Assembly (NCBI GenBank): GCA_019309115.1
Contig: JAFDGW010000033.1
Coordinates: 1 to 35,227 of the forward strand
Source: Deltaproteobacteria bacterium
GTDB taxonomy: Bacteria > Desulfobacterota > Syntrophobacteria > Syntrophobacterales > Thermodesulforhabdaceae
Direction of reading: 5' to 3'
Length of the DNA stretch: 35,227 nucleotides
The notes under the pieces were generated by a model. That model was not told the DNA's origin and did no database searches. It worked only from the letters and a program-made list of their open reading frames with translations. Numbering within the stretch: the stretch's first letter is position 1; every line of letters begins with the position of its first letter. The position numbers were made by a program, and so were the translations under genes. Positions 7,416 to 15,345 of the stretch are shown here, piece after piece.

Positions 7416-8829
7416 GGTTTACTTCATGGGCGTGGGTGGCATCGCCATGGGGAATCTGGCGATGATGTTTCATGAGATGGGATACGATGTAGTTGGTTCC
7501 GATTCGGCCTTGTATCCTCCGATGAGTAATTATCTTGCAAAAGCGGCCATACGGGTGCACATGCCTTACAGTGAAACTAATATTTCCAGTGAAAAGATGA
7601 ATATGGTGGTGGTTGGAAATGTAATACGCGCCACCAATCCCGAGGCGATATGGCTTATGGATAACGGTGGAAAGATACCTTATGTTAGCATGGCCGAAGC
7701 GGTTAAAAAATTTGTCATACGTGATCGAAAATCTCTGGTAGTTGCGGGAACACACGGTAAGAGCACCACTGCTGCGCTACTTGGCTGGTTATTGGAAAAA
7801 CTGGGTGAGGATCCTACTGTGTTTATCGGAGCTATAATGCGTACCTGGGACAGGGGTTATCGCTTGGGCAACGGAGATTTTGCCGTTTTGGAAGGGGATG
7901 AGTACGACACGGCGTTTTTCGATAAGATACCAAAATTTTTGCATTACTCGCCTTTTGGAACAATAATCACCGGCATCGAATTTGATCACGCGGATATTTA
8001 CCGAAACATAGACGAAATCCGATCTGCTTTTGAAAAATTCGTTGCCCTTATTCCTCCAAATGGAATTATGGTCGTCTTTGACAAGGAACCTCATCGTTAC
8101 CGTTTGGCGGAAATTTGTCGTGGGATCGTTGTAACCTACGGTTTTGGCAATGATGCAGACTGGAAACTTCTGGAATATTCACCTCATGGCGGAAAGAGTA
8201 AGTGTGTCATTCAAAAGAAGGGATGCGGAGATTTCAAGATCATTCTCAACACAATGGGAAAACATAATGCATTAAACACCTTGGGGGTTATTGCCCTGCT
8301 AGATGCCCTGGGAATACTTCAAAAATGTGGATTTTCCCGGTTGCAGGAGGCTTTAGGTAGCTTTCCCGGTCTTAAAAGGCGGCAGGAGGTGCTTTTCACA
8401 AACGGGCAGTACGTCGTAATTGACGACTTTGCCCATCATCCAACGGCGGTCAGGGAAACGATAAGTGCTGTTCGGTATCATTTTCCACACCAACGGATAA
8501 TCGCTATTTTTGAACCCAGAACGAATACGAGTAAACGAAAAATCTTTCAGGAAGATTATGTTCGGGCACTGTCTGGTGCTGACAATGTGCTTCTTAAAAC
8601 ACCACCCGGTTACACAGATCTGCCATCACAGGATCGTATAGATCTCAACAAGCTTGCTGCTGATCTAGACGCTCGTGGCATCCCTTCGCATTGTTTTTTC
8701 GACACTGACGATCTTTTTCAGCAAATTGTAAAAAGCAAAGGCGAGAAAGTTTTGCTTTTTATGAGCAATGGGGCTATGGACAAATTGCCATGGCGAGTAG
8801 CTGATTACTTTAAATCTCTGAAGGATTAA
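7405..8829 (+). CDS. mpl: UDP-N-acetylmuramate:L-alanyl-gamma-D-glutamyl-meso-diaminopimelate ligase
   Basis: Mpl re-attaches the tripeptide released from old peptidoglycan to UDP-MurNAc, in the cytoplasm with ATP, in cell-wall recycling. The protein begins at once with the nucleotide-sugar motif FMGVGGIAMG, has the Mur-ligase ATP loop GTHGKSTT at 115-122, and carries the Mpl-typical EGDEYDTAFFDK at 163-172, which separates it from MurC. The late segment IDDFAHHPTAV is also family-typical. Length is 474 residues. An upstream in-frame GTG at 7363 would add 14 residues lying fully within the previous gene; ATG 7405 fits the family start. Coupled to the serine hydrolase before it; queH follows after two bases. 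Confidence 0.93.
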   Translation: MGNKVYFMGVGGIAMGNLAMMFHEMGYDVVGSDSALYPPMSNYLAKAAIRVHMPYSETNISSEKMNMVVVGNVIRATNPEAIWLMDNGGKIPYVSMAEAVKKFVIRDRKSLVVAGTHGKSTTAALLGWLLEKLGEDPTVFIGAIMRTWDRGYRLGNGDFAVLEGDEYDTAFFDKIPKFLHYSPFGTIITGIEFDHADIYRNIDEIRSAFEKFVALIPPNGIMVVFDKEPHRYRLAEICRGIVVTYGFGNDADWKLLEYSPHGGKSKCVIQKKGCGDFKIILNTMGKHNALNTLGVIALLDALGILQKCGFSRLQEALGSFPGLKRRQEVLFTNGQYVVIDDFAHHPTAVRETISAVRYHFPHQRIIAIFEPRTNTSKRKIFQEDYVRALSGADNVLLKTPPGYTDLPSQDRIDLNKLAADLDARGIPSHCFFDTDDLFQQIVKSKGEKVLLFMSNGAMDKLPWRVADYFKSLKD

Positions 8830-8831
8830 CA

Positions 8832-9374
8832 ATGGCGAGGATTCTTTTACACACGTGTTGTGGTCCGTGCACTTTTTACCCACTGATGAGGTTGCGCGAA
8901 CAGGGCCATGAAGTAATTGGCTTTTTTTACAATCCGAACATTCATCCTTACATGGAATTTGCTAGAAGGCTTGAAGCTCTCCAAGAAATGGCGTCGGCCA
9001 ATGACTTGAGGTTAATTGTACGGGAAGATTATCCACTGGAAGATTTCATAAGGAATGTGGCGTTCAGGGAGCAAAATAGATGTATTTACTGTTATACGGT
9101 ACGGCTGGAAGCAGCGGCTCGGCTGGCAAAAAAGAGCAAATTTGACGCCTTCACGACCACCTTACTTTACAGCAAGCGTCAGAAGCACGATCTGATACGA
9201 TCCGTCGCCGAAAGCGCAGCAAAGAAGGCTAGGATTTCGTTTTATTATGAGGACTTTCGGGAAGGATGGAAGATCGGACAACAGATGGCAATAGAATCAG
9301 GTATTTATCGCCAGCAATACTGCGGCTGCATCTGGAGTGAAAAAGAACGATTTTATAAAAAACGTCGGCACTGA
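8832..9374 (+). CDS. queH: Epoxyqueuosine reductase QueH
   Basis: QueH (formerly DUF208) performs the last step of queuosine synthesis in tRNA, reducing epoxyqueuosine to queuosine without the cobalamin enzyme QueG. The 180 residues contain the diagnostic cysteines: C9-C10-G-P-C13, the RC84-I-Y-C87-Y pair and a late QYCGC. These bind an Fe-S cluster and a second metal in characterised members. The start ATG lies two bases after the mpl stop. The functional link to mpl is not obvious, so this is probably an operon of convenience. The gene ends eight bases from the convergent zinc-ribbon gene with no visible terminator between them. Confidence 0.95.
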   Translation: MARILLHTCCGPCTFYPLMRLREQGHEVIGFFYNPNIHPYMEFARRLEALQEMASANDLRLIVREDYPLEDFIRNVAFREQNRCIYCYTVRLEAAARLAKKSKFDAFTTTLLYSKRQKHDLIRSVAESAAKKARISFYYEDFREGWKIGQQMAIESGIYRQQYCGCIWSEKERFYKKRRH

Positions 9375-9382
9375 CCGTTTTT

Positions 9383-10156
9383 CTAATCCTGTTTTTCTTT
9401 TTCCGTATCTTCACCTTCTTCGTCTGAACTAAATTCCGAAAAAGCTTTTTCCAGCTCTTCCAGCAACTTTGTATCTTCTTCTATTTCCTCGCTTTCCGAC
9501 AAATCATCAGTGAGCTTCTGTTCATCAATTGCTTCTTTTGTTTCATCTTCGCTGTCGAGATTCAGTATCAAAGTAAGTTCCTCATCAGTTTCCTTCTTTT
9601 CAGTGACCTCCTGCGTGTCATCTTCGGCCTGTGTTGATTCTTCTTCGTAAACCTTTTCAAGATCTTTCAAAAGATCGTTGATTTCTTCATCGGATTCTAT
9701 TGCCAATTCTTCTTCGTGCGAAGGTTCCTCAACAGACTCCGCGGTTTCTGTTAGTTCTTCGATTTTTCCATTTTCGTATGAAATTTCTGTTTCCAGCTCT
9801 TTTATTTTCAGTCCATCCTCTTCGGCTACGACCTCCTCAACTTCCTCCGTGGCTTCTATTGTTTCTTCTGTTTTGATTGTTTCTGATGTTTCCTCCGCTT
9901 CTTCGATGGGAATTTCGAGCTCGTAATCCTCGGTGAGGTCTAGCGTTAACTCTTTTCCAGATTCTTCGTAAGATTCTTCATAATCTTGCATTCCTCTGTC
10001 TGTTTCCTCCACTTTACTTATCCATTTCCAGATAGAGAACTCTCTGTTCCAGCCGTACAGCAGCAATTGCCGTTTCAATTCAGTGAGATCTGCACCGCAT
10101 TTCTTGCACTTGTCCAAATAATCAAAGGAAATGTAATGGCATTTAGGGCATCTCAT
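9383..10156 (-). CDS. Acidic protein with N-terminal zinc ribbon, function unknown
   Basis: The first 24 residues form a zinc ribbon with C3-x2-C6 and C17-x2-C20 (MRCPKC ... CKKCGADL). After about 50 residues the rest of the 257-residue chain is extremely rich in Glu and Asp, with Thr, Ser and Leu, and very few aromatic residues, so it is likely disordered or forms scattered coiled coil. No enzyme motif is visible. ATG 10156 has an AAGGAGG ribosome site; the longer frame to 10204 lies inside rsmE and is rejected. The start overlaps the rsmE stop by 14 bases, so it is last in the dprA-topA-pilD-rsmE operon. It could be a nucleic-acid or ribosome-associated adaptor, but that is a guess. Confidence 0.75.
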   Translation of the reverse strand: MRCPKCHYISFDYLDKCKKCGADLTELKRQLLLYGWNREFSIWKWISKVEETDRGMQDYEESYEESGKELTLDLTEDYELEIPIEEAEETSETIKTEETIEATEEVEEVVAEEDGLKIKELETEISYENGKIEELTETAESVEEPSHEEELAIESDEEINDLLKDLEKVYEEESTQAEDDTQEVTEKKETDEELTLILNLDSEDETKEAIDEQKLTDDLSESEEIEEDTKLLEELEKAFSEFSSDEEGEDTEKEKQD

Positions 10157-10925
10157 GGTTGTCTTCCTCCTTGCATACTCCGAATCCCAGATCACCCCAC
10201 ACAAACTGACATATTGCTGTAAGGCTTACTACGGCTGTTTCGTATCTCAGAACTCTCGTTCCAAACCTCACTGCCACAAAACCAGCTGCTCGGAAGGTCT
10301 CAATTTCTTCCTTCGTCCATCCACTTTCCGGCCCCACGGAAAAGCACAGCCTGCGAACTCTGGAACACTTTCGCGACTTTATCAAATCGATCAACGAAGC
10401 TGTAGCCTTTTCATAGGCTACCAGTTTAACATCGTAAAATTCATCATGAGTAACCAGATTCTGGTCGTATTTTATGTCCGGCAATTTGGTTCTGCCACAC
10501 TGACATACCGCATCGGCAGCGATCCTTCTCCACCTTTCGATTTTGCGTTCTATTTGTTCACCCTTAAGTGAGTATTTGCTCCGCCTGGCCGGAAAAACCA
10601 CAATTTTATTCACGCCCAATTCAGTCGCCTGCCTTATAACTTTTTCCAATTTTTCTGAAGGCGCTAGTGCACACATCAGGGTGATGTGAAGAGGTGATTC
10701 ACCTCGAGGCTCGTTGATCCGGTGGACTTCAGTAACGGTGACGTTCTGTCCGGACACTTTCTGAATCCTGGCCTTGTAAGCTCGACCCCGTTCGTCTCTC
10801 AACTCAATAAGCGTCCCCGGCTTATATTTAAGCACACGGGCAATGTGATGGGACACATCCACCGGTAAAGAAAGACATGACGTCCCCTCTGGGACGAAAG
10901 GCACGAAAAAGATTCTTCTGGTCAT
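10143..10925 (-). CDS. rsmE: 16S rRNA (uracil1498-N3)-methyltransferase
   Basis: RsmE methylates U1498 of 16S rRNA with SAM on assembled 30S subunits. The 260-residue protein has the N-terminal PUA-like domain (LPVDVSHHIARVLKYKPG) and the C-terminal SPOUT knot: ATELGVNKIVVFPARRS, then SVGPESGWTKEE, then FGTRVLRYETA. The second conserved glycine of the usual GPEGG motif is serine here (GPESG). The ATG follows the pilD stop by four bases and has only a weak ribosome site, so translation is likely coupled to pilD. The 3' end overlaps the zinc-ribbon gene. Confidence 0.93.
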   Translation of the reverse strand: MTRRIFFVPFVPEGTSCLSLPVDVSHHIARVLKYKPGTLIELRDERGRAYKARIQKVSGQNVTVTEVHRINEPRGESPLHITLMCALAPSEKLEKVIRQATELGVNKIVVFPARRSKYSLKGEQIERKIERWRRIAADAVCQCGRTKLPDIKYDQNLVTHDEFYDVKLVAYEKATASLIDLIKSRKCSRVRRLCFSVGPESGWTKEEIETFRAAGFVAVRFGTRVLRYETAVVSLTAICQFVWGDLGFGVCKEEDNHEMP

Positions 10926-10929
10926 CTTT

Positions 10930-11691
10930 TCAAGTGCTTAGACTTCGGATGTACCAATCCATAATCCTGTTGCCCCAGATATAGGCTATAAATCCCCCGG
11001 TGGCAAGAAAGGGACCGTAAGGAATCATCGTTTGAAGACCTTTTTTGCTTTTCCAAATGGCTATGAATCCTGCCAGAAGACCGGTTACTGCGGAGATAAA
11101 AATTGTTATAATAATTCCTTTGCATCCTGTGAAAGCGCCTATCATTGCCAGAAGCTTGATGTCTCCGCCTCCAAGGCCTTCCTGCTTCCTGATCCTTGCA
11201 TAGGCATAGGCTATTCCTGCGAAAATACTCCCACCTAGTATAACTCCGACGACTGCTCCTTTCCAGGATACAAGAGGATTAGGTCCGCTCAACGCCAACC
11301 CGGCAAAAATTCCTCCAATAGAATACACATCGGGTATGAGATAGGTTTCCAGGTCGGTGAAGGCAATCAGAATAAGCAATGAGAAGAAGATCAAATCAAC
11401 CAGATAGAGTGGGCTTAACCCGCTTCGCCAGTAGGCATAAGCATAGGCCGCAGAAGTGATGATTTCCACGACGAGGTATCTAAAGGGAATACGCTTCCCG
11501 CAGTTTTTGCACCTGCCCTTGAGGAGCAAATAGCTCACCACGGGAATATTTTCCGTCCACGTTAGCCTATGCCCACATGCCGGGCACATTGACCTCGGTT
11601 TTATTATGGAAAGTCCACGGGGTAGCCGATAAATGAGCATATTGAAAAAACTACCCATAATTGCTCCCAAAAGAGCACTGACCCAGATCAC
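10930..11691 (-). CDS. pilD: Type IV prepilin peptidase / N-methyltransferase
   Basis: PilD (GspO) is an inner-membrane aspartic protease that cleaves the leader of type IV pilins and type II secretion pseudopilins and methylates the new N-terminus. The 253 residues include the cytoplasmic zinc motif C36-x2-C39 and C61-x2-C64, and the two catalytic aspartates D113 (FTDLETYLIPD) and D177 (GGGDIKL). Six to eight membrane segments are evident. The GTG start overlaps the topA stop as GTGA. Its targets (pilins) are not in the window; cotranscription with dprA fits a DNA-uptake theme, because natural transformation needs both, but topA and rsmE in between argue for a looser grouping. Confidence 0.94.
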   Translation of the reverse strand: MIWVSALLGAIMGSFFNMLIYRLPRGLSIIKPRSMCPACGHRLTWTENIPVVSYLLLKGRCKNCGKRIPFRYLVVEIITSAAYAYAYWRSGLSPLYLVDLIFFSLLILIAFTDLETYLIPDVYSIGGIFAGLALSGPNPLVSWKGAVVGVILGGSIFAGIAYAYARIRKQEGLGGGDIKLLAMIGAFTGCKGIIITIFISAVTGLLAGFIAIWKSKKGLQTMIPYGPFLATGGFIAYIWGNRIMDWYIRSLST

Positions 11692-13958
11692 GATTCCCTC
11701 AGCGGCATGGAGTATTTACATTCCTTGTTGGCGCAAACCAATTGTTCACCTCTAGATTTGGTCTTTTTCATGAGCATAATCGGATAGCCACATTGAGGGC
11801 AGCTTTGACTCACTGGCTTCTGGTTAAATACCACGGAACAGTTGGGGTAGCGCGAACAGCCGTAAAAAACCTTTCCGCGCCGTGATCGCCTTTCCACAAT
11901 TTCACCCGAACAATCAGGTGCTGGGCACGGAATTCCCAGCCCAAGAGGTTTTGTGGTTTTGCAGTCTGGGTAGCCAGAACAAGCCAGGAATGGACCGAAT
12001 CGCCCGTGCTTTACGATCATTGGTTTTCCACATTTCGGGCAGGTTTCATTAACTTCTTGAGGCTGGAGAAGTTCTATTTCACCCTTTTCGTTTCGTTTGT
12101 AATTGCTAGTGAATCTACAATTAGGACAGGCTAGGAATGGGTCGCCGTTCTGACCCCACCTAATGGTCAACTCAGTGGAGCACTCAGGACAGCAGATCCC
12201 GGAAGGCACCCCGCTGGTTCTGAAGTTTTCCATATTTTTTTGTGCTGCTTCCAGCATGGGCTTAAAATGCCGATAAAATTCATGAAGCAAGACGACAAAG
12301 GAGTAGTTCCCTCGTTCCACTTCATCAAGTTTCCTTTCCATATCGGCGGTGAAAGAGACGTTTATTATTTCGGGGAAGTGCTTAGTAAGAACATCGTTAA
12401 CGACAAAACCAAGTTCTGTTGGACGAAGCGTTCGATCTTCCAGAACTACATACTTTCTGTCCTGTATGGTCGAAAGGATGGTCGCATAAGTGCTTGGGCG
12501 TCCCACGCCGTTCTGCTCTAGTTCTTTTATCAAGCTTGCTTCGGTAAACCTGGGCGGAGGCTGAGTGAAATGCTGTTTACCTTCGATAGATATCATTGTA
12601 AGTATTTCTTCTTCTTTCACCGAAGGGATTACGGCCGAATCTGGTTCGCCATTTTCGTCGCCGGCTTCTTCGTAGAGAATCATAAAGCCGGGAAATTCCA
12701 CGACAGAACCGGTTGCGCGAAAAACAGTAGTGATCTCGGCGTCGATAGGTATTATGTCAATGCCGGTTCTCGCTATGGACGCTTGCTTCATTTGGCAAGC
12801 AACAAACCTTTTCCATATTAGCTCGTACAGGGCAAACTGATCGGGCGTAAGGTGTGGTTTTACGGCTTCAGGTGTTCTGAAGACATCGGTCGGTCTTATG
12901 GCTTCGTGGGCATCCTGCGCCGCGGCTTTTACTTTGAACTGCCGAGGTTTAGACGGCAGGAAGTCTTGACCCCACTTTTGAGATATGAACTTTCTCGCCG
13001 CCTTGATAGATTCTTCAGAGAGACGCGTTGAATCGGTTCGCATATAGGTGATAAGTCCCACCATGCCTTCGTCGGGCAGGGAAACGCCTTCGTAAAGCTG
13101 CTGAGCCAATGTCATCGTTTTCTTGGGTGAAAACCTCAGCTTGCGCGAAGCATCCTGTTGAAGCGTGCTGGTTATAAAAGGCGCCGGCGGATTTTTCCTT
13201 TGACGTTTCCGTTCTATAGAAGAAACAATGAACCGCTTCGCTTTTTTGACAGCTTCTATTACCTTATTAGCGTCTTCCCGGCTGTTAAGATTGGTCTTTT
13301 TGCCGTTAACCTTTTGTAGCTTTGCGTTTATTAGAGCAGATTCACCTTTCTTTTTGAAAGTTGCTTCTACAGTCCAGTATTCCCTGGGCTCGAACCTGTG
13401 GATTTCCCGTTCCCGTTCGCAGATTAGCCTGAGTGCGACTGACTGAACCCTGCCGGCACTGAGCCCGCGTTTAATTTTCTGCCACAGCAGAGGGGAGATC
13501 ATGTATCCGACGAGGCGGTCCAGAATCCGTCGGGCCTGCTGAGCCTCGTACAGGGATCGATTAAGATGGCCCGGATTTTTCAATGCCTGCTCAATACCCG
13601 AATGTGTAAGTTCGTAAAACAAAACACGGTAAACATTCTCGGGTTTACGATCTCCATTCCGTGAAATTTCTTCGGCTACGTGCCAGGCAATTGCTTCGCC
13701 TTCTCTGTCTGGGTCCGGGCCTAAGTAAACGGTTTCGGCCTTCTTAGCAGCCTCGCGTAATTCGCGGACAATCTTTTCCTTGCCCCGGATTATTCTGTAT
13801 TCCGGCCGAAAATCGTGTTCTATGTCCACCCCCAATTTGTTTTCAGGCAAATCTTTTACATGTCCCTTGGATGCTTTGACAATAAATTCTTTGCCCAGAT
13901 ACCGGTTAAGAGTTCTGGCTTTCGTTGGGGATTCAACAATAAGAAGAGATTTTTTCAT
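11688..13958 (-). CDS. topA: DNA topoisomerase I
   Basis: This type IA topoisomerase relaxes negative supercoils through a 5'-phosphotyrosine intermediate. The 756-residue protein begins MKKSLLIVESPTKA with the Toprim domain (E9; DPDREGEA near 82-89), and the active-site tyrosine is Y305 in GLITYMRTDS. The C-terminus holds four zinc-ribbon modules with Cys pairs (CPEC, CPKCGKP, CPAPDC, CPQCGYP). ATG 13958 has AAGGA six bases upstream; the longer frame to 14015 lacks such a site. It lies 118 bases downstream of dprA, the dprA-topA order common in many bacteria, and overlaps pilD. Confidence 0.97.
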   Translation of the reverse strand: MKKSLLIVESPTKARTLNRYLGKEFIVKASKGHVKDLPENKLGVDIEHDFRPEYRIIRGKEKIVRELREAAKKAETVYLGPDPDREGEAIAWHVAEEISRNGDRKPENVYRVLFYELTHSGIEQALKNPGHLNRSLYEAQQARRILDRLVGYMISPLLWQKIKRGLSAGRVQSVALRLICEREREIHRFEPREYWTVEATFKKKGESALINAKLQKVNGKKTNLNSREDANKVIEAVKKAKRFIVSSIERKRQRKNPPAPFITSTLQQDASRKLRFSPKKTMTLAQQLYEGVSLPDEGMVGLITYMRTDSTRLSEESIKAARKFISQKWGQDFLPSKPRQFKVKAAAQDAHEAIRPTDVFRTPEAVKPHLTPDQFALYELIWKRFVACQMKQASIARTGIDIIPIDAEITTVFRATGSVVEFPGFMILYEEAGDENGEPDSAVIPSVKEEEILTMISIEGKQHFTQPPPRFTEASLIKELEQNGVGRPSTYATILSTIQDRKYVVLEDRTLRPTELGFVVNDVLTKHFPEIINVSFTADMERKLDEVERGNYSFVVLLHEFYRHFKPMLEAAQKNMENFRTSGVPSGICCPECSTELTIRWGQNGDPFLACPNCRFTSNYKRNEKGEIELLQPQEVNETCPKCGKPMIVKHGRFGPFLACSGYPDCKTTKPLGLGIPCPAPDCSGEIVERRSRRGKVFYGCSRYPNCSVVFNQKPVSQSCPQCGYPIMLMKKTKSRGEQLVCANKECKYSMPLRES

Positions 13959-14076
13959 GGTATCCTTCATCAATAACGCAATTTTGTGCCCCCTCAAAGG
14001 GCATTTTTTCCTCATCGTTTAACGAAGTTCCTTATATGGTTTGTAAGAGATACCTCGTCAAGTTTTTAAGAATACT

Positions 14077-15198
14077 TTATTGAATAACTCGCTTTTCCAG
14101 AATGAAGTGCTTTCCCGGTAGCTGACGCACCAGGCCTTTCATTTCAAGAGCGCTCAGCGCAACAAGCAATTCCTTCATTGAGCAATCAATTTTTCGGCAC
14201 AGTATGTCCACATGTTGAGGCTTATCCGTTAGATTGTTCATGATGGATTTTTCCAGTTCGGTGAAATTTTGAGTCAAAACACTATGTCTATGGCTCGAGG
14301 CTTGGTTGCGAATGTTTTTGAATGCTTCGATTTCCTCGATGATGTCATCTACTTTTTCTACCAATTTCGCACCTGCCTTTAGGAGTGAGTTAGTGCCGGC
14401 CGTTCTGTAATCCATGGCGGATCCGGGCACGGCAAATACTTCTCGACCCTGGTCTGCGGCCAAGCGAGCTGTGATCAAAGCTCCACTTTTAAGCCCTGCC
14501 TCTACCACGACCACACCAAGTGACAATCCGCTTATGATGCGGTTTCTAAGAGGGAATCGCCATTTTTCGGGCATGGTACCCAGTGGATACTCTGTTACGA
14601 GCGCTCCTTGAGATGCTATTCGCTCCTTCAAATGAACATTCGATTTTGGATATGGCACATCAGTTCCGCATCCCAGAACGGCAATGGTGCGTCCCCCGGC
14701 CTTCAAAGCACCTCTGTGAGCCGATGTGTCTATACCGATTGCAAGACCGCTTACCACGGTTATTCCAAGCGACGCAAGATCGTAGGCGAGCCTTTCGGCA
14801 ATAAGTCGCCCCTGTGGAGTGGGGTACCTGGTTCCAACAACGGCAATAGCTAAGGTGTCCTGCTCACTGTAGTTTCCTTTTACAAAGAGAAAAAGAGGTG
14901 GATCCGGTATGTGACGAAGCAGCGGTGGATAGTTTTCATCTTCCCAGGTGATGAATTCGAGATTCTTTGATTTCAATACGTCGAACTCGGCTTCTGGATT
15001 TCGAACGGTTCTATTCCGCGTCAGGTTATAGAGAGTGCTGCGTCTAATGCCCGGTAGCTTCACAAGTTCTTCCGGCGAGGCGTTGAGTATGTTTTCAGGG
15101 GTTTTAAATCTTTTATATAGCTTCCACAGGGTTCTTGGACCAAGAGCTGGAGTTAAAGCAAGACGAAGCCACAATAGCTTTTGATCGTGATTTGTCAT
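14077..15198 (-). CDS. dprA: DNA-processing protein A (RecA loader in transformation)
   Basis: DprA binds incoming single-stranded DNA and loads RecA in natural transformation. The 373-residue protein has the full domain series: an N-terminal SAM-like helix-hairpin region (LPGIRRSTLYNLTR), the extended Rossmann fold with AVVGTRYPTPQG and VVSGLAIGIDTSAH, ALKAGGRTIAVLGCG, and RNRIISGLS, and a C-terminal winged-helix (DprA_WH) ending near KHFILE. It is first in a minus-strand operon, with AAGGGC before the ATG and a promoter-like TTGACA upstream. Whether the cell is competent is not shown. Confidence 0.96.
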   Translation of the reverse strand: MTNHDQKLLWLRLALTPALGPRTLWKLYKRFKTPENILNASPEELVKLPGIRRSTLYNLTRNRTVRNPEAEFDVLKSKNLEFITWEDENYPPLLRHIPDPPLFLFVKGNYSEQDTLAIAVVGTRYPTPQGRLIAERLAYDLASLGITVVSGLAIGIDTSAHRGALKAGGRTIAVLGCGTDVPYPKSNVHLKERIASQGALVTEYPLGTMPEKWRFPLRNRIISGLSLGVVVVEAGLKSGALITARLAADQGREVFAVPGSAMDYRTAGTNSLLKAGAKLVEKVDDIIEEIEAFKNIRNQASSHRHSVLTQNFTELEKSIMNNLTDKPQHVDILCRKIDCSMKELLVALSALEMKGLVRQLPGKHFILEKRVIQ

Positions 15199-15223
15199 GG
15201 TTCTTGCCCTTTCGTTGCAGAAG

Positions 15224-15253
15224 GTGATACCAAGAGCGCTTCAGATTTGTCAA
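15224..15253 (-). promoter_or_regulatory. Candidate sigma-70 promoter for dprA
   Basis: On the minus strand a perfect TTGACA (15248-15253) is followed after 18 bases by TATCAC (15224-15229), four of six matches to the -10 consensus. Transcription would start about 20 bases before the dprA ATG. No other comparable signal is seen in this divergent spacer of 147 bases between dprA and the U32 gene. Confidence 0.42.
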
Positions 15254-15345
15254 AGTAGCACGAAAAATTTTAAATTAGCTGCTGTGTTTTTAAATCGAAT
15301 TTTGGTTTGATTGTTCAAAAGACTTTTTAATTTAGCGGTTGAAGC

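Noticed and set aside
9678-9926. Long plus-strand frame rich in serine opposite the acidic protein gene
   Set aside because: It is the antisense reading of Glu/Asp codons (TTC/TCC on the other strand); no start signal, and the minus-strand frame has a zinc ribbon and a strong ribosome site.
13988-14010. TGCCC/GGGCA stem followed by T6 on the plus strand, like an intrinsic terminator
   Set aside because: No plus-strand gene lies upstream; it is within the dprA-topA minus-strand operon spacer, and on the minus strand the T-run precedes rather than follows the stem as A residues.
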